The notes below the pieces were generated by a model, which worked only from the letters and a program-made list of their open reading frames with translations, ran no database searches and had not been told where the DNA came from. A program made the translations under genes and the position numbers. From a bacterium (GTDB lineage Bacteria > SAR324 > XYD2-FULL-50-16), in the NCBI GenBank assembly GCA_018830885.1, contig JAHJRI010000355.1, positions 1 to 45,944 of the forward strand: a DNA stretch of 45,944 bases. The letters run 5' to 3'. Each line of letters opens with the position of its first letter. The first letter of the stretch is position 1. Positions 34,473-42,267 of this stretch are shown piece after piece.

Positions 34473-35852
34473 ATGAACACCCATTCAGCCGGTCTCATTG
34501 CTGAAGCGACGCTCAAGCTTCTGGACAACCCCGGTATTCGCATCGAGCATGATATCATTTTTGACAAGCTGCTGGCAGCCGGCGCAAAGGCGGGTACAAA
34601 TGCCCAGGTCGTTCGCTTCCCCAGGGAGCTCGTGCTGGACTGCATTGAACAGGCCCCCTCGGAGATTTTTTTTGCAGACCGGAGCGGGCAGGGAAAAACC
34701 ATCTCCCCGGACGGAGAGACCCTGAACTGGACCGTCCCTGGACGGAATATCCTCAGACAGGGCACCCATCGTCCCTTCACCAGCAGTGACATGGGGGATA
34801 TGGCCAGGCTGGTGCAGCATCTGCCGAATATCGACGGGGTTTTTGGCATGGCCCTGGATGACATTCCGCCCCATGCCCAGGATATTGTCGGTCTGCGAAC
34901 CATGGCCGAAAATACCACCAAGCATATCCGTGTGCTCTGCTTTACACCGGAAGGGGCGGAAACCATGTGCGACATGAAGGATGTGGTGGGGGATTTTCCC
35001 TGGTTCAGCGTCGGTTTTACGGCCCACGGTCCCCTGCGGTGGACCCATCTGGCCCTGGAAATATTTTACCGCACCGCCGGCAAAGGGATTCCCACAACCC
35101 TCAACGGTGAACCGATGGCCGGGGTCACCGGACCCACCACCCTCGCAGGGGCTGCCGCCGTGGGGAACGCTGAAATCCTCTCCGCACTGGTCATCAATCA
35201 GATTCTTGAACCGGGACGCCCCTGTGTCTATAACCTGGGACTCGCCCATGTGTTTGACATGCGGACCGGCATCGCCGTGACCGGAGCCCCTGAAAACCAC
35301 CTCCTGGCAGACGTCAGTGCCGCCATGGGGCGACTCTATAACCTGCCTTCCTGCTCCTGGGTCTCAACCGAAAGCATGTCCGTGGACAATCAGTCGGGTA
35401 TGGAAAAGTCCATCGGGTACCTCGCCCACCTGCAGAGCGGTGTCAGCCTTGTCTGGGGAGCGGGACAACTGGAATCGGAACTGACCATATCCCCCGCCCA
35501 GGCTGTGATCGACAATGAAACCATTGCCTACGCCAGACGCTACCTGAGGGGGATTGAGGTGAATGAAGAGAGCCTGGCCGTCGATATCACCCGCTCCGTT
35601 GGTATCGGTGGGAGTTTCCTGGGGGAAAAACACACCATGGATCATTTCAAACAGGAGTTTTTCAGACCGTCGCTGCTGTTTCGCAAAACCCGGGAGGCCT
35701 GGGAAAGCGCCGGCAGCAGAACTCTGGCCCAGAGCGCGGAACAGGTGGCCGAGGCATTGATGAAAAAAGAGATTCCCCCGACCCTGACGGATGAGCAGAA
35801 GAAAGAATTGCGTCAGATCGAACGGTCTTTTCTGGCCAGGCTGGCAGGATAG
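34473..35852 (+). CDS. Trimethylamine methyltransferase (MttB) family protein, non-pyrrolysine
   Basis: A 459-residue MttB-superfamily protein. Members move a methyl group from a quaternary or tertiary amine to a corrinoid protein; true MttB contains pyrrolysine at an in-frame TAG. This gene has no internal TAG, so it belongs with non-pyrrolysine homologues such as glycine-betaine or other quaternary-amine methyltransferases. The N terminus (ATLKLLDNPGIRIEHD) and the segments GMALDDIPPHAQDI, GVTGPTTLAGAAAVGNAEIL and the C-terminal HTMDHFKQEFFRPSLLFRK are family-like. No corrinoid protein or reactivase is adjacent. AGGAAA precedes the ATG. It ends the rightward operon led by the ABC binding protein. 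Confidence 0.87.
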   Translation: MNTHSAGLIAEATLKLLDNPGIRIEHDIIFDKLLAAGAKAGTNAQVVRFPRELVLDCIEQAPSEIFFADRSGQGKTISPDGETLNWTVPGRNILRQGTHRPFTSSDMGDMARLVQHLPNIDGVFGMALDDIPPHAQDIVGLRTMAENTTKHIRVLCFTPEGAETMCDMKDVVGDFPWFSVGFTAHGPLRWTHLALEIFYRTAGKGIPTTLNGEPMAGVTGPTTLAGAAAVGNAEILSALVINQILEPGRPCVYNLGLAHVFDMRTGIAVTGAPENHLLADVSAAMGRLYNLPSCSWVSTESMSVDNQSGMEKSIGYLAHLQSGVSLVWGAGQLESELTISPAQAVIDNETIAYARRYLRGIEVNEESLAVDITRSVGIGGSFLGEKHTMDHFKQEFFRPSLLFRKTREAWESAGSRTLAQSAEQVAEALMKKEIPPTLTDEQKKELRQIERSFLARLAG

Positions 35853-35877
35853 GCCACCAGCCTGAAACGGCTGGCCT
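35851..35877. terminator. Possible bidirectional terminator between convergent operons
   Basis: The 27-bp space between mttB-like and the ABC ATPase is almost filled by an inverted repeat: AGGCC-ACC-AGCC pairs with GGCTGGCCT around a TGAAAC loop, with a three-base bulge. There is no T-run on either side, so strength is uncertain. Confidence 0.45.
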
Positions 35878-35879
35878 GC

Positions 35880-36644
35880 CTAATCCATACCCATGTGTTT
35901 ATAGATGTGCCTGGTGTAGGCGCCAAATTCTTCATGGGTCTTCATCTTCAGCACCCGCGGATAGGGAAGATCAATGGCCAGGTTGTCCGCCATCCGGGCA
36001 GGACCGGACGTGAGGACAATCACCCGGCTGCCCAGAAAGACCGCTTCCTGGATACCGTGGGTGACAAAGAGAATGGTTTTTTTGGCCTCTTCCCAGATAC
36101 GCAGCAGCTCCAGATTCATTTTTTCCCGGGTCAGCGCGTCCAGTGCACCAAAGGGCTCGTCCATCAGGATCAGTTTCGGATCGTGAATCAACGCACGGGC
36201 AATGGATGTCCGCTGCTGCATCCCCCCGGACAGTTCATTGGGATATTTTGTTTCGAATCCCTTCAACCCCACCATATTGAGCAGATAATAGGCGCGCTCG
36301 AGACTCTCCTTACGCGGCAATCCGAGAATCTCGGCCGGCAGGAGGACATTGTCGATAATCTTGCGCCATTTCAGCAGCAGGGGCTGTTGAAATACCATCC
36401 CGATATCCTTGGATGGGTCGAAAGTGGTCTCTTCATTGCCGATTCTGACAGATCCGCTTTCATACGTGTGGATTCCCGCCAGGATTTTCAGGATCGTTGT
36501 TTTCCCGCAGCCCGAGGGCCCCACGATGGATATCAGTTCGCCCACATTGACGTCGAAAGTGACCTCAGAAACGGCAAGAAACTCCTCCTTCTTGGATTTG
36601 AAGGTCTTGCGCACACCAGAAAGTTGAATAAACGGTTGACTCAT
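35880..36644 (-). CDS. ABC transporter ATP-binding protein (NitT/TauT type)
   Basis: A 254-residue ATPase of the nitrate/sulfonate/taurine importer class. Walker A is GPSGCGKTT near residue 40, the Q-loop VFQQPLLLKW near 85, the ABC signature LSGGMQQR near 140, Walker B LILMDEP near 160 and the switch His in FVTHGIQEA near 195. It follows the permease by 16 bp. The matching binding protein is most likely the NMT1/THI5-like gene at 31462, on the other side of the convergent junction; this is inferred from class and proximity. Confidence 0.93.
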   Translation of the reverse strand: MSQPFIQLSGVRKTFKSKKEEFLAVSEVTFDVNVGELISIVGPSGCGKTTILKILAGIHTYESGSVRIGNEETTFDPSKDIGMVFQQPLLLKWRKIIDNVLLPAEILGLPRKESLERAYYLLNMVGLKGFETKYPNELSGGMQQRTSIARALIHDPKLILMDEPFGALDALTREKMNLELLRIWEEAKKTILFVTHGIQEAVFLGSRVIVLTSGPARMADNLAIDLPYPRVLKMKTHEEFGAYTRHIYKHMGMD

Positions 36645-36660
36645 TTGTTGTCCTTTATAA

Positions 36661-37425
36661 TCAATTCACACTGCCAGTCTTACCGACCACAAAATACTCC
36701 AGCAGCAATACAAGGGAGTATAGAACCACGCCAATCAAGGTGATCAGCAGGACGCCCATGAACATGGCGGACGTATCCATAGTTACCTGGACCTGCAGCA
36801 TCAGATATCCCAGCCCCTCTTCGGAAGCAATAAATTCACCGACGATGGCCCCGGCAACAGCGAGGACAACGGCAACCTTCATCCCGGAAAAGAGGTAGGG
36901 CAGCGCTCCGGGAAGCTGGATTTTTGTAAAAATCTGCCAGCGGGAGGCATTCAGGGTACGGACCAGATCAATCAGGTCCGGGTCCACCTCTTTCAGACCA
37001 CGGTCCATGGTCAGCAGGATGGGTAAAAAGCAGATGCTGAACGCGATCAGGATGTTCGAGTCAATGCCGTAGGAAAACCAGACAATAAAAAGCGGCCCCA
37101 AAGCCACTTTCGGGATCATGTTCAGACTGACCATCAACGGCATCAACAGGGTCTCGACGGTCCTGAACCAGCTGAAAATCAGTGCCATCAGCACGCCCAC
37201 CACGATGGCCAGGAAGTAGCCGCCGAACACCTCAACACTGGTGACAAAGGTGTTATGGGCCCAGCCGTAGTCTTCACCCAGTGACAACAGGGTGGCCAGC
37301 GGCGTCGGCATAACATAGTCGGGGACTTCGCTGATATTAATCGCTATCTGCCAAATGAGAACGACCCCCAGATGGACCAGGACAATCAGGCCATATTGAC
37401 CCAACCGTTTTGAAAAATTATTCAT
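36661..37425 (-). CDS. ABC transporter permease (NitT/TauT type)
   Basis: A 254-residue inner-membrane permease with about six transmembrane segments. The cytoplasmic coupling loop around GAIVGEFIASEEGLGYLML near residues 192-210, and the segment LMVSLNMIPKVALGPLFIVWF, are typical of SsuC/TauC-like permeases. It is the first gene of the permease-ATPase operon. A TACAAT -10-like hexamer lies upstream, within the arm of palindromic element copy 5, without a good -35. Confidence 0.92.
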   Translation of the reverse strand: MNNFSKRLGQYGLIVLVHLGVVLIWQIAINISEVPDYVMPTPLATLLSLGEDYGWAHNTFVTSVEVFGGYFLAIVVGVLMALIFSWFRTVETLLMPLMVSLNMIPKVALGPLFIVWFSYGIDSNILIAFSICFLPILLTMDRGLKEVDPDLIDLVRTLNASRWQIFTKIQLPGALPYLFSGMKVAVVLAVAGAIVGEFIASEEGLGYLMLQVQVTMDTSAMFMGVLLITLIGVVLYSLVLLLEYFVVGKTGSVN

Positions 37426-37441
37426 ACCTTCTACCTTATGT

Positions 37442-37607
37442 AATGATTATTGTATCTATTCAGTTCGATTTCCACGCAGCCCCTAAGGTATTGTGTTTCA
37501 AGAACCCTGGAAGCCATGAATGGCTTCCAGGAGCTCCAGGAGGATTCATGCGTTTCTTGAAACACAATACCTTTGGGGCGTATACAGATGAATAGTTACT
37601 GATGATT
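37442..37607 (+). repeat. Apex-core palindromic element, copy 5 (best preserved)
   Basis: The inner arms 37480-37504 and 37554-37578 match at 24 of 25 positions. Outside these, CTATTCA (37456-37462) pairs with TGAATAG (37589-37595), and weaker symmetry reaches about 37442 and 37607. The core holds an 11-bp hairpin CTGGAAGCCAT-GA-ATGGCTTCCAG, then GGAGCTCC, then AGGAGG and ATG (37548). The ATG opens a 15-residue frame MRFLKHNTFGAYTDE ending at TAG 37593-37595. Confidence 0.85.
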
Positions 37608-37669
37608 CTGTCTTTAAAATCCAGCAGAATCAATCTGAACGGCTTTCCCTGAGAAGAGCAGTCGTCTGT

Positions 37670-38728
37670 TCAGGCTAGCCACCCATCCAGATGCTCACGG
37701 ACAAATGCGTCATCGTTCAAATCGGGGTAAGCACGGTAAACCCGGTCAATTTCCTCCGACTGACCGGGGCTGAGGCACTCCTTTGGATCCAGGCACCAGA
37801 TACCTTCCAGCAGACCCTGACGCCGCAGCACTTCATGACAACCGGCAATACACCCCTTAAAGCCGTTGGCAACATCAAAAAAAGCACTGTTACAGTCCGT
37901 TACCATCGAATCGAGCGCCAGCAGACCGGCATCGATCGCGTCCCCGGTGATGGATTTTTTGATTCTCTCAAACAACGCCACCGCTGTGTGGGTCCAGACA
38001 CTCCAGTGTCCCAGCAACCCGCCTCGTATACGAACCGCAACAGCCTCATCATCCCGCATGCAGGTGAAGGGGACGGCAAGATCCAGCACGATATGGTCAT
38101 CGTTGCCGGTATAGAGCGTTATCCGGTCTTCAGCCCGCGCAGCCACAACCCCGCGGATCACATCCAGGGTTTGATAGCGGTTGAAAGGCGCTATCTTGAT
38201 GGCAACGACGTTCTCAATCCCGGCAAACCGCCGCCAGAAATCGGAAGACAACAGACGACCACCGACGGCCGGTTGCAGGTAGAAGCCAACCAGAGGAATC
38301 TCTTTGGCGATGCGCTCACAATGGGCGATAATCTCGTCTTCCCCCGCGTTCTTGTAGGCAGCCAGACTCAATAAACCGGCGTGGTAGCCCAGGGAAACAG
38401 CGATTTCCGCCTCTGCCACAACCTGACGCGTCTGCCCCGCCAGACCGGCAATACAGACGATCGATTGTTTGCGCCATGTGTCCACCGTTTCAGCGGCCAG
38501 TTCCAGCACCGGCTGGTAGAGTCCGACGTCGCGGATTTCAAACTGGGTGGTATGGACACCCACGGCGACACCACCGGCACCGGCATCCAGATAGTACCGC
38601 GTCAGGGCCTGCTGCCTGCGACGATCCAGTCGACGCTGACTGTCCAGGGCCAGTGGATGGGCCGGAATCACAACCCCTTGTTGGATAGCCACTCGGATAT
38701 CTTCCGGCAGGTCTGTTTTATTCAGCAT
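37670..38728 (-). CDS. Dihydrodipicolinate synthase-family (DapA-like) aldolase
   Basis: A 352-residue TIM-barrel protein of the DapA/N-acetylneuraminate-lyase superfamily, longer than the usual 290-310. DAGAGGVAVGVHTTQFE near residue 50 corresponds to the substrate carboxylate-binding loop, and the Schiff-base Lys is probable in VVAIKIAPFNRYQ near 180. In a uronate operon such a protein may cleave or dehydrate a 2-keto-3-deoxy sugar acid; the exact reaction is unknown. CAGGA stands eight bases before the internal ATG at 38728, which is therefore preferred over ATG 38737. It is the last gene of the leftward sugar-acid cluster. Confidence 0.83.
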   Translation of the reverse strand: MLNKTDLPEDIRVAIQQGVVIPAHPLALDSQRRLDRRRQQALTRYYLDAGAGGVAVGVHTTQFEIRDVGLYQPVLELAAETVDTWRKQSIVCIAGLAGQTRQVVAEAEIAVSLGYHAGLLSLAAYKNAGEDEIIAHCERIAKEIPLVGFYLQPAVGGRLLSSDFWRRFAGIENVVAIKIAPFNRYQTLDVIRGVVAARAEDRITLYTGNDDHIVLDLAVPFTCMRDDEAVAVRIRGGLLGHWSVWTHTAVALFERIKKSITGDAIDAGLLALDSMVTDCNSAFFDVANGFKGCIAGCHEVLRRQGLLEGIWCLDPKECLSPGQSEEIDRVYRAYPDLNDDAFVREHLDGWLA

Positions 38729-38860
38729 ATTTTGCATTCCTGAAGGTTTTACCAGGGTTTTTCAATCTCCTGGCTGTTCGAAAACGGATCACAGACAAAG
38801 TATGACATTATCCCGGTGTATCACCCCGTCTGCCGGGATTTTAACAGTTGGCCCGGGTGA

Positions 38861-39922
38861 CTATCGGCTGATCCCCTGGTTCTGGTTCTCAATAAACTGC
38901 TCGACCTCTGCCAGGCCCGCCATTGAATTGTCCCCGGGGGTTGTCATGGTCAGGGCTCCGTGGACAACCGCATATTGGATAACGCTTGCCAGCGGCAATG
39001 ACTCCAGAAACCCGTATATCAGACCGGCGGCAAACCCATCACCACCGCCAACCCGGTCCAGGATGGCCAGATTTTCCAGTTTCATGCCCTCGTGGAATTT
39101 TCCATCCGCCCAGAGAAGGCCACTCCAGTCATTGACAGTTGCGCTCCTGACATAACGCATGGTTGACGCAACCGCTTTCAGGCCCGGATGGCGCTCGATC
39201 ATCCTCAGGATGGCATCCCTGAAAAGCGGTGTTTCCAGACCCTGCGGCGGCCGGTCCAGGTTTTCGACACCAAAAAGGACGTCAACCTGGTCCAGCAGGC
39301 GGCTATTCAAGTGATCAGCTGCCTCTTTTCCACCCCGCTCCTTCCAGAGCGATGACCGGAAGTTTAAATCATAGGAGACGATGGTACCATATTTTCTCGC
39401 TGTCCGCATCGCCTCCTCAATAACGTCGGGAGTACCGGCAGACAGCCCTGCAAAAATACCGCCCGTGTGAAACCAGCGAACTCCCAGTTCTCCAAAGAGA
39501 CGGTCCCAGTCGATATCGCCGGGCACCAGTTGGGAAACCGCGGTATGGGAACGGTCAGATGAGCCGGATGGCCCCCTGGCGCCGAATCCGCTTTCCCAGA
39601 AATAGAGACCGTTCCGGGCAATGGCGCCGATGCCATCATCTGCGACCCATTTGATGAGGGAGGGATCCACACCGCCAGCGCGGATCCGGTGCAGGACCAG
39701 TTTTCCAATTTCATTATCGACCAGGGCCGTGACAATGGCCGTCTCCTGCCCAAAGCAGCTCTTTAACCCCCTGGCAACGTTATATTCACCGCCCCCTTCC
39801 CAGACGCGAAAGGATGACGCTGTCCTGATTCTGTCGTTCCCGGGATCGAACCGCAGCATCACCTCCCCCAGTGAGACCAGGTCGTATCGGCACGCGTTTT
39901 TTTCCTTGGTCACCAGTTTCAC
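38861..39922 (-). CDS. PfkB family sugar kinase, probable 2-keto-3-deoxygluconate kinase
   Basis: A 353-residue ribokinase-family enzyme. The N-terminal VSLGEVMLRFDPG and the GGGEYNVARGL segment are typical of KDG kinases, and the catalytic base Asp is in VGGGDGFAAGLIYGF near residue 290. Phosphorylation of 2-keto-3-deoxygluconate gives KDPG, the substrate of the aldolase encoded immediately upstream, so the functional call is well supported by context. GTG start, with no clear ribosome site. Slightly longer than the usual 310-340 residues. Confidence 0.87.
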   Translation of the reverse strand: MKLVTKEKNACRYDLVSLGEVMLRFDPGNDRIRTASSFRVWEGGGEYNVARGLKSCFGQETAIVTALVDNEIGKLVLHRIRAGGVDPSLIKWVADDGIGAIARNGLYFWESGFGARGPSGSSDRSHTAVSQLVPGDIDWDRLFGELGVRWFHTGGIFAGLSAGTPDVIEEAMRTARKYGTIVSYDLNFRSSLWKERGGKEAADHLNSRLLDQVDVLFGVENLDRPPQGLETPLFRDAILRMIERHPGLKAVASTMRYVRSATVNDWSGLLWADGKFHEGMKLENLAILDRVGGGDGFAAGLIYGFLESLPLASVIQYAVVHGALTMTTPGDNSMAGLAEVEQFIENQNQGISR

Positions 39923-40086
39923 AGCGATTGTTCAGTCATAGTGGGTCCGTTTCTCTTTGACTCCGTCATTTCTCCAAATCGACGCTTTGATTAACAGTCA
40001 CAGATGGGTTTTTGATAAGGTTTGCCTTTCAATTCGATGATCGCAGATATCAACCATGGGAACGACCTTCCGAAAGCTGTTTTGAC

Positions 40087-40731
40087 TTAAGGATGATCCG
40101 TTTTACCTCTGATTTCCATGATCGCCTGGACTGCTTTCCGGGTTTCCACAATGACGCGATGATAATGGTGATCCTGAATCCAATCCGGTTCCACCATCCA
40201 GCTTCCGCCACAAGCCAGCACCTGGGGAATGGCAAGGTATTGACCCAGATTATCCAGACTGATTCCCCCTGTGGGAATGAATTCCATCATGTGGTACGGC
40301 TTTGACAGTGCCTTGATCGTTTTGGCGCCGCCAAAGGCTTCTGCAGGGAAAAATTTGACCTGTGTCAACCCGAAATCCAGTGCCATTTCAATTTCGCTTG
40401 CCGTAGAAATCCCCGGATAAATGGGAATATTATGATCAAGACTCCACTGTACGACCTTCGGATTGAGTCCCGGCGTCACCAGGAACTCCGCTCCGGCCTC
40501 TTTTGCCGTCTCCGCCTGTTCGATGGACAAAACGGTGCCGGCACCAACCAGAATATCTTTATTACGGGCAAGAATGCGAATCGCACCCAGGGCGGCATCC
40601 GTCCGCAGGGTTATTTCCGCGCAGGGCAGACCGCCCTGAACCAATGCATCACCCAGGAGTCCCGCGTCCGCATCATTCCGGATGGTGACAACCGGGATGA
40701 CGGCCAGTTCTTTTAAACGCTTTGCTATCAT
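40087..40731 (-). CDS. eda: KDPG aldolase (2-dehydro-3-deoxyphosphogluconate aldolase)
   Basis: A 214-residue class I aldolase that splits KDPG into pyruvate and glyceraldehyde-3-phosphate. All family motifs are visible: EITLRTDAA with the catalytic Glu, GAGTVLS, FLVTPGLNPKVVQW, the Schiff-base Lys in VKFFPAEAFGG, and FIPTGGISLDN binding phosphate. Full length. It lies 27 bp after the Gfo/Idh gene and 164 bp before the KDG kinase. It completes a lower Entner-Doudoroff route for sugar acids. Confidence 0.95.
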   Translation of the reverse strand: MIAKRLKELAVIPVVTIRNDADAGLLGDALVQGGLPCAEITLRTDAALGAIRILARNKDILVGAGTVLSIEQAETAKEAGAEFLVTPGLNPKVVQWSLDHNIPIYPGISTASEIEMALDFGLTQVKFFPAEAFGGAKTIKALSKPYHMMEFIPTGGISLDNLGQYLAIPQVLACGGSWMVEPDWIQDHHYHRVIVETRKAVQAIMEIRGKTDHP

Positions 40732-40758
40732 AAGTATGGTTTGGTTGGGGTTGCTGGA

Positions 40759-41907
40759 TTAAACCAGGTCTGTAATGTCCACCCACATTCTTTTTTCCCA
40801 GGAACTCAGGGCCAGTTCAGCCAGTTGCACCCCTTTGGCTCCCTCCAGCAGGGTCCAGCGGAAGGGTTCATCCAGGACCACGTGCCTGAGAAAAAGTTCC
40901 CACTGCACTTTGAAGGCATTGTCAAAGGGTCGGGTCCCTGGAACTTCCAGCCATTCTTCATATAGATCTTTGGTCCGATCCACGTCCGGGTTCCACAGTT
41001 CCCTGGGGGTCGCCTGCCGGGGCTGGACATAGCATTTCCGGAGACCGGCATAGGCCGAGCCCCGGGTCCCATCCACCTGCAGAACCAGAAGATCGTCCCG
41101 GCGGGGTCTGACGCACCAGGAGGAGTTGATCTGGACGATAATGCCGTTTTCCAGTTCCATCGTCGTATAGGCTGAATCATCCGTATCAACCGGATAGGGC
41201 TGACCACCCTCGTCCCAGCGCTGTTTAATATGAGTCGCGCCGATATTGGAGATCGATTTGATACTGCCAAAAATGTTATCAATCACGTAACGCCAGTGAC
41301 ACAGCATATCAATGATAATACCACCGCCCTCATCCTTGCGGTAGTTCCAGGACGGGCGCTGCAGGGGTTCATTTTCGCCTTCATACACCCAGTAACCGAA
41401 CTCGCCCCGCACCGAGAGAATATCCCCAAAAAATCCGGTCTTGATCAGATCCTGGAGTTTCAGCAACCCGGGCAACCAGAGTTTGTCCTGGACGACACCG
41501 TTTTTCAAGCCGGCTGCTGTTGCTTCCTGATAGAGTGCCAGTGCTGTTTTCACATCAACAGCGGTTGGCTTTTCGCAGTAGATCGCCTTCCCGGCGGCAA
41601 TCGCTTTTCTGACACCCTCCGCCCGCAGATTGGTGGTCTGGGCATCGAAATAGATCGAATACCGTTCATTCGCCAGGCACTGGTCCAGATTCGTGGAATA
41701 GGCCTTGATTCCGGTCATCTCTGACAACCGCTGCAACTTTGCCTCATTTCGACCTACCAGTATCGGCTCCGGAATAATGACCTCATCCGGGCTGACATGG
41801 ACGCCCCCCTCATCACGGATGGCACAGATTGACCGAATCAGGTGCTGGTTGGTCCCCATTCTTCCCGTAACCCCATTCATGATAATACCAACACGATGTT
41901 CTTTCAT
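40759..41907 (-). CDS. Gfo/Idh/MocA family oxidoreductase
   Basis: A 382-residue NAD(P)-dependent sugar or sugar-acid dehydrogenase. The N-terminal Rossmann segment is GIIMNGVTGRMG; the EKP motif appears as YCEKPTAV near residue 115; GGGIIIDMLCHWRYVID near 190 contains the putative catalytic His. The C-terminal domain is of normal length. It probably oxidises or epimerises a ring-form sugar acid in this operon; the substrate is not determinable. Palindromic element copy 6 separates it from the upstream isomerase gene. Confidence 0.9.
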   Translation of the reverse strand: MKEHRVGIIMNGVTGRMGTNQHLIRSICAIRDEGGVHVSPDEVIIPEPILVGRNEAKLQRLSEMTGIKAYSTNLDQCLANERYSIYFDAQTTNLRAEGVRKAIAAGKAIYCEKPTAVDVKTALALYQEATAAGLKNGVVQDKLWLPGLLKLQDLIKTGFFGDILSVRGEFGYWVYEGENEPLQRPSWNYRKDEGGGIIIDMLCHWRYVIDNIFGSIKSISNIGATHIKQRWDEGGQPYPVDTDDSAYTTMELENGIIVQINSSWCVRPRRDDLLVLQVDGTRGSAYAGLRKCYVQPRQATPRELWNPDVDRTKDLYEEWLEVPGTRPFDNAFKVQWELFLRHVVLDEPFRWTLLEGAKGVQLAELALSSWEKRMWVDITDLV

Positions 41908-42267
41908 AATCTCAACCCCGGTTCATTGTGATTGTTCCTGAAGTGTGTATATATCACCGTATGTAGAAATACTCAAGTGTCTGCTGTCGCGGGGTACACC
42001 AAATATATGTGGGTACCTGTAAGCGGAAAGAGGTTGTTTGTTCAGAAAACCTTGGGAGCCAGGGATGGATTCCAGGAGCTCCAAGGATGGAATCATGCGT
42101 TTTTCTGAATAAATAACCGCTTGAAGCGGTTATGATCACAACCCCACATGTTTTTGGTGCACGCCTGTCGCGATTCGACAAGGCAACAGCCTGTTTTTCG
42201 ACCGTATCCCAGACAGCATTCTGGTCTTTGCTGCCTGTCAAAAGAGATCGGCTTACCCCAATCCCAC
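41908..42267. other. 360-bp gap inside the sugar-acid cluster
   Basis: No gene is supported. Nearly half is palindromic element copy 6 (41992-42164). The rest (42173-42267) shows nothing recognisable. The gap is large for an operon in which neighbouring genes are 7-27 bp apart. Confidence 0.65.
41992..42164 (+). repeat. Apex-core palindromic element, copy 6 with 8-bp flanking repeat
   Basis: The ends are inverted repeats matching at about 18 of 22 positions (GTACACCAAATATATGTGGG at 41994-42013 against CCCACATG...GGTGCAC at 42143-42162). Inner arms 42028-42049 and 42101-42122 pair with one mismatch and two wobbles. Here the arm base is TTCAGAAAA rather than TTTCAAGAA, and its partner has changed to match. 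CTGTCGCG occurs as a direct repeat immediately outside both ends (41984-41991 and 42165-42172). ATAACCGCT/AGCGGTTAT (42113-42133) is a competing perfect hairpin. Confidence 0.8.

Noticed and set aside
34473-35852. Pyrrolysine-containing MttB
   Set aside because: The frame has no internal TAG codon; the protein is a non-pyrrolysine homologue.
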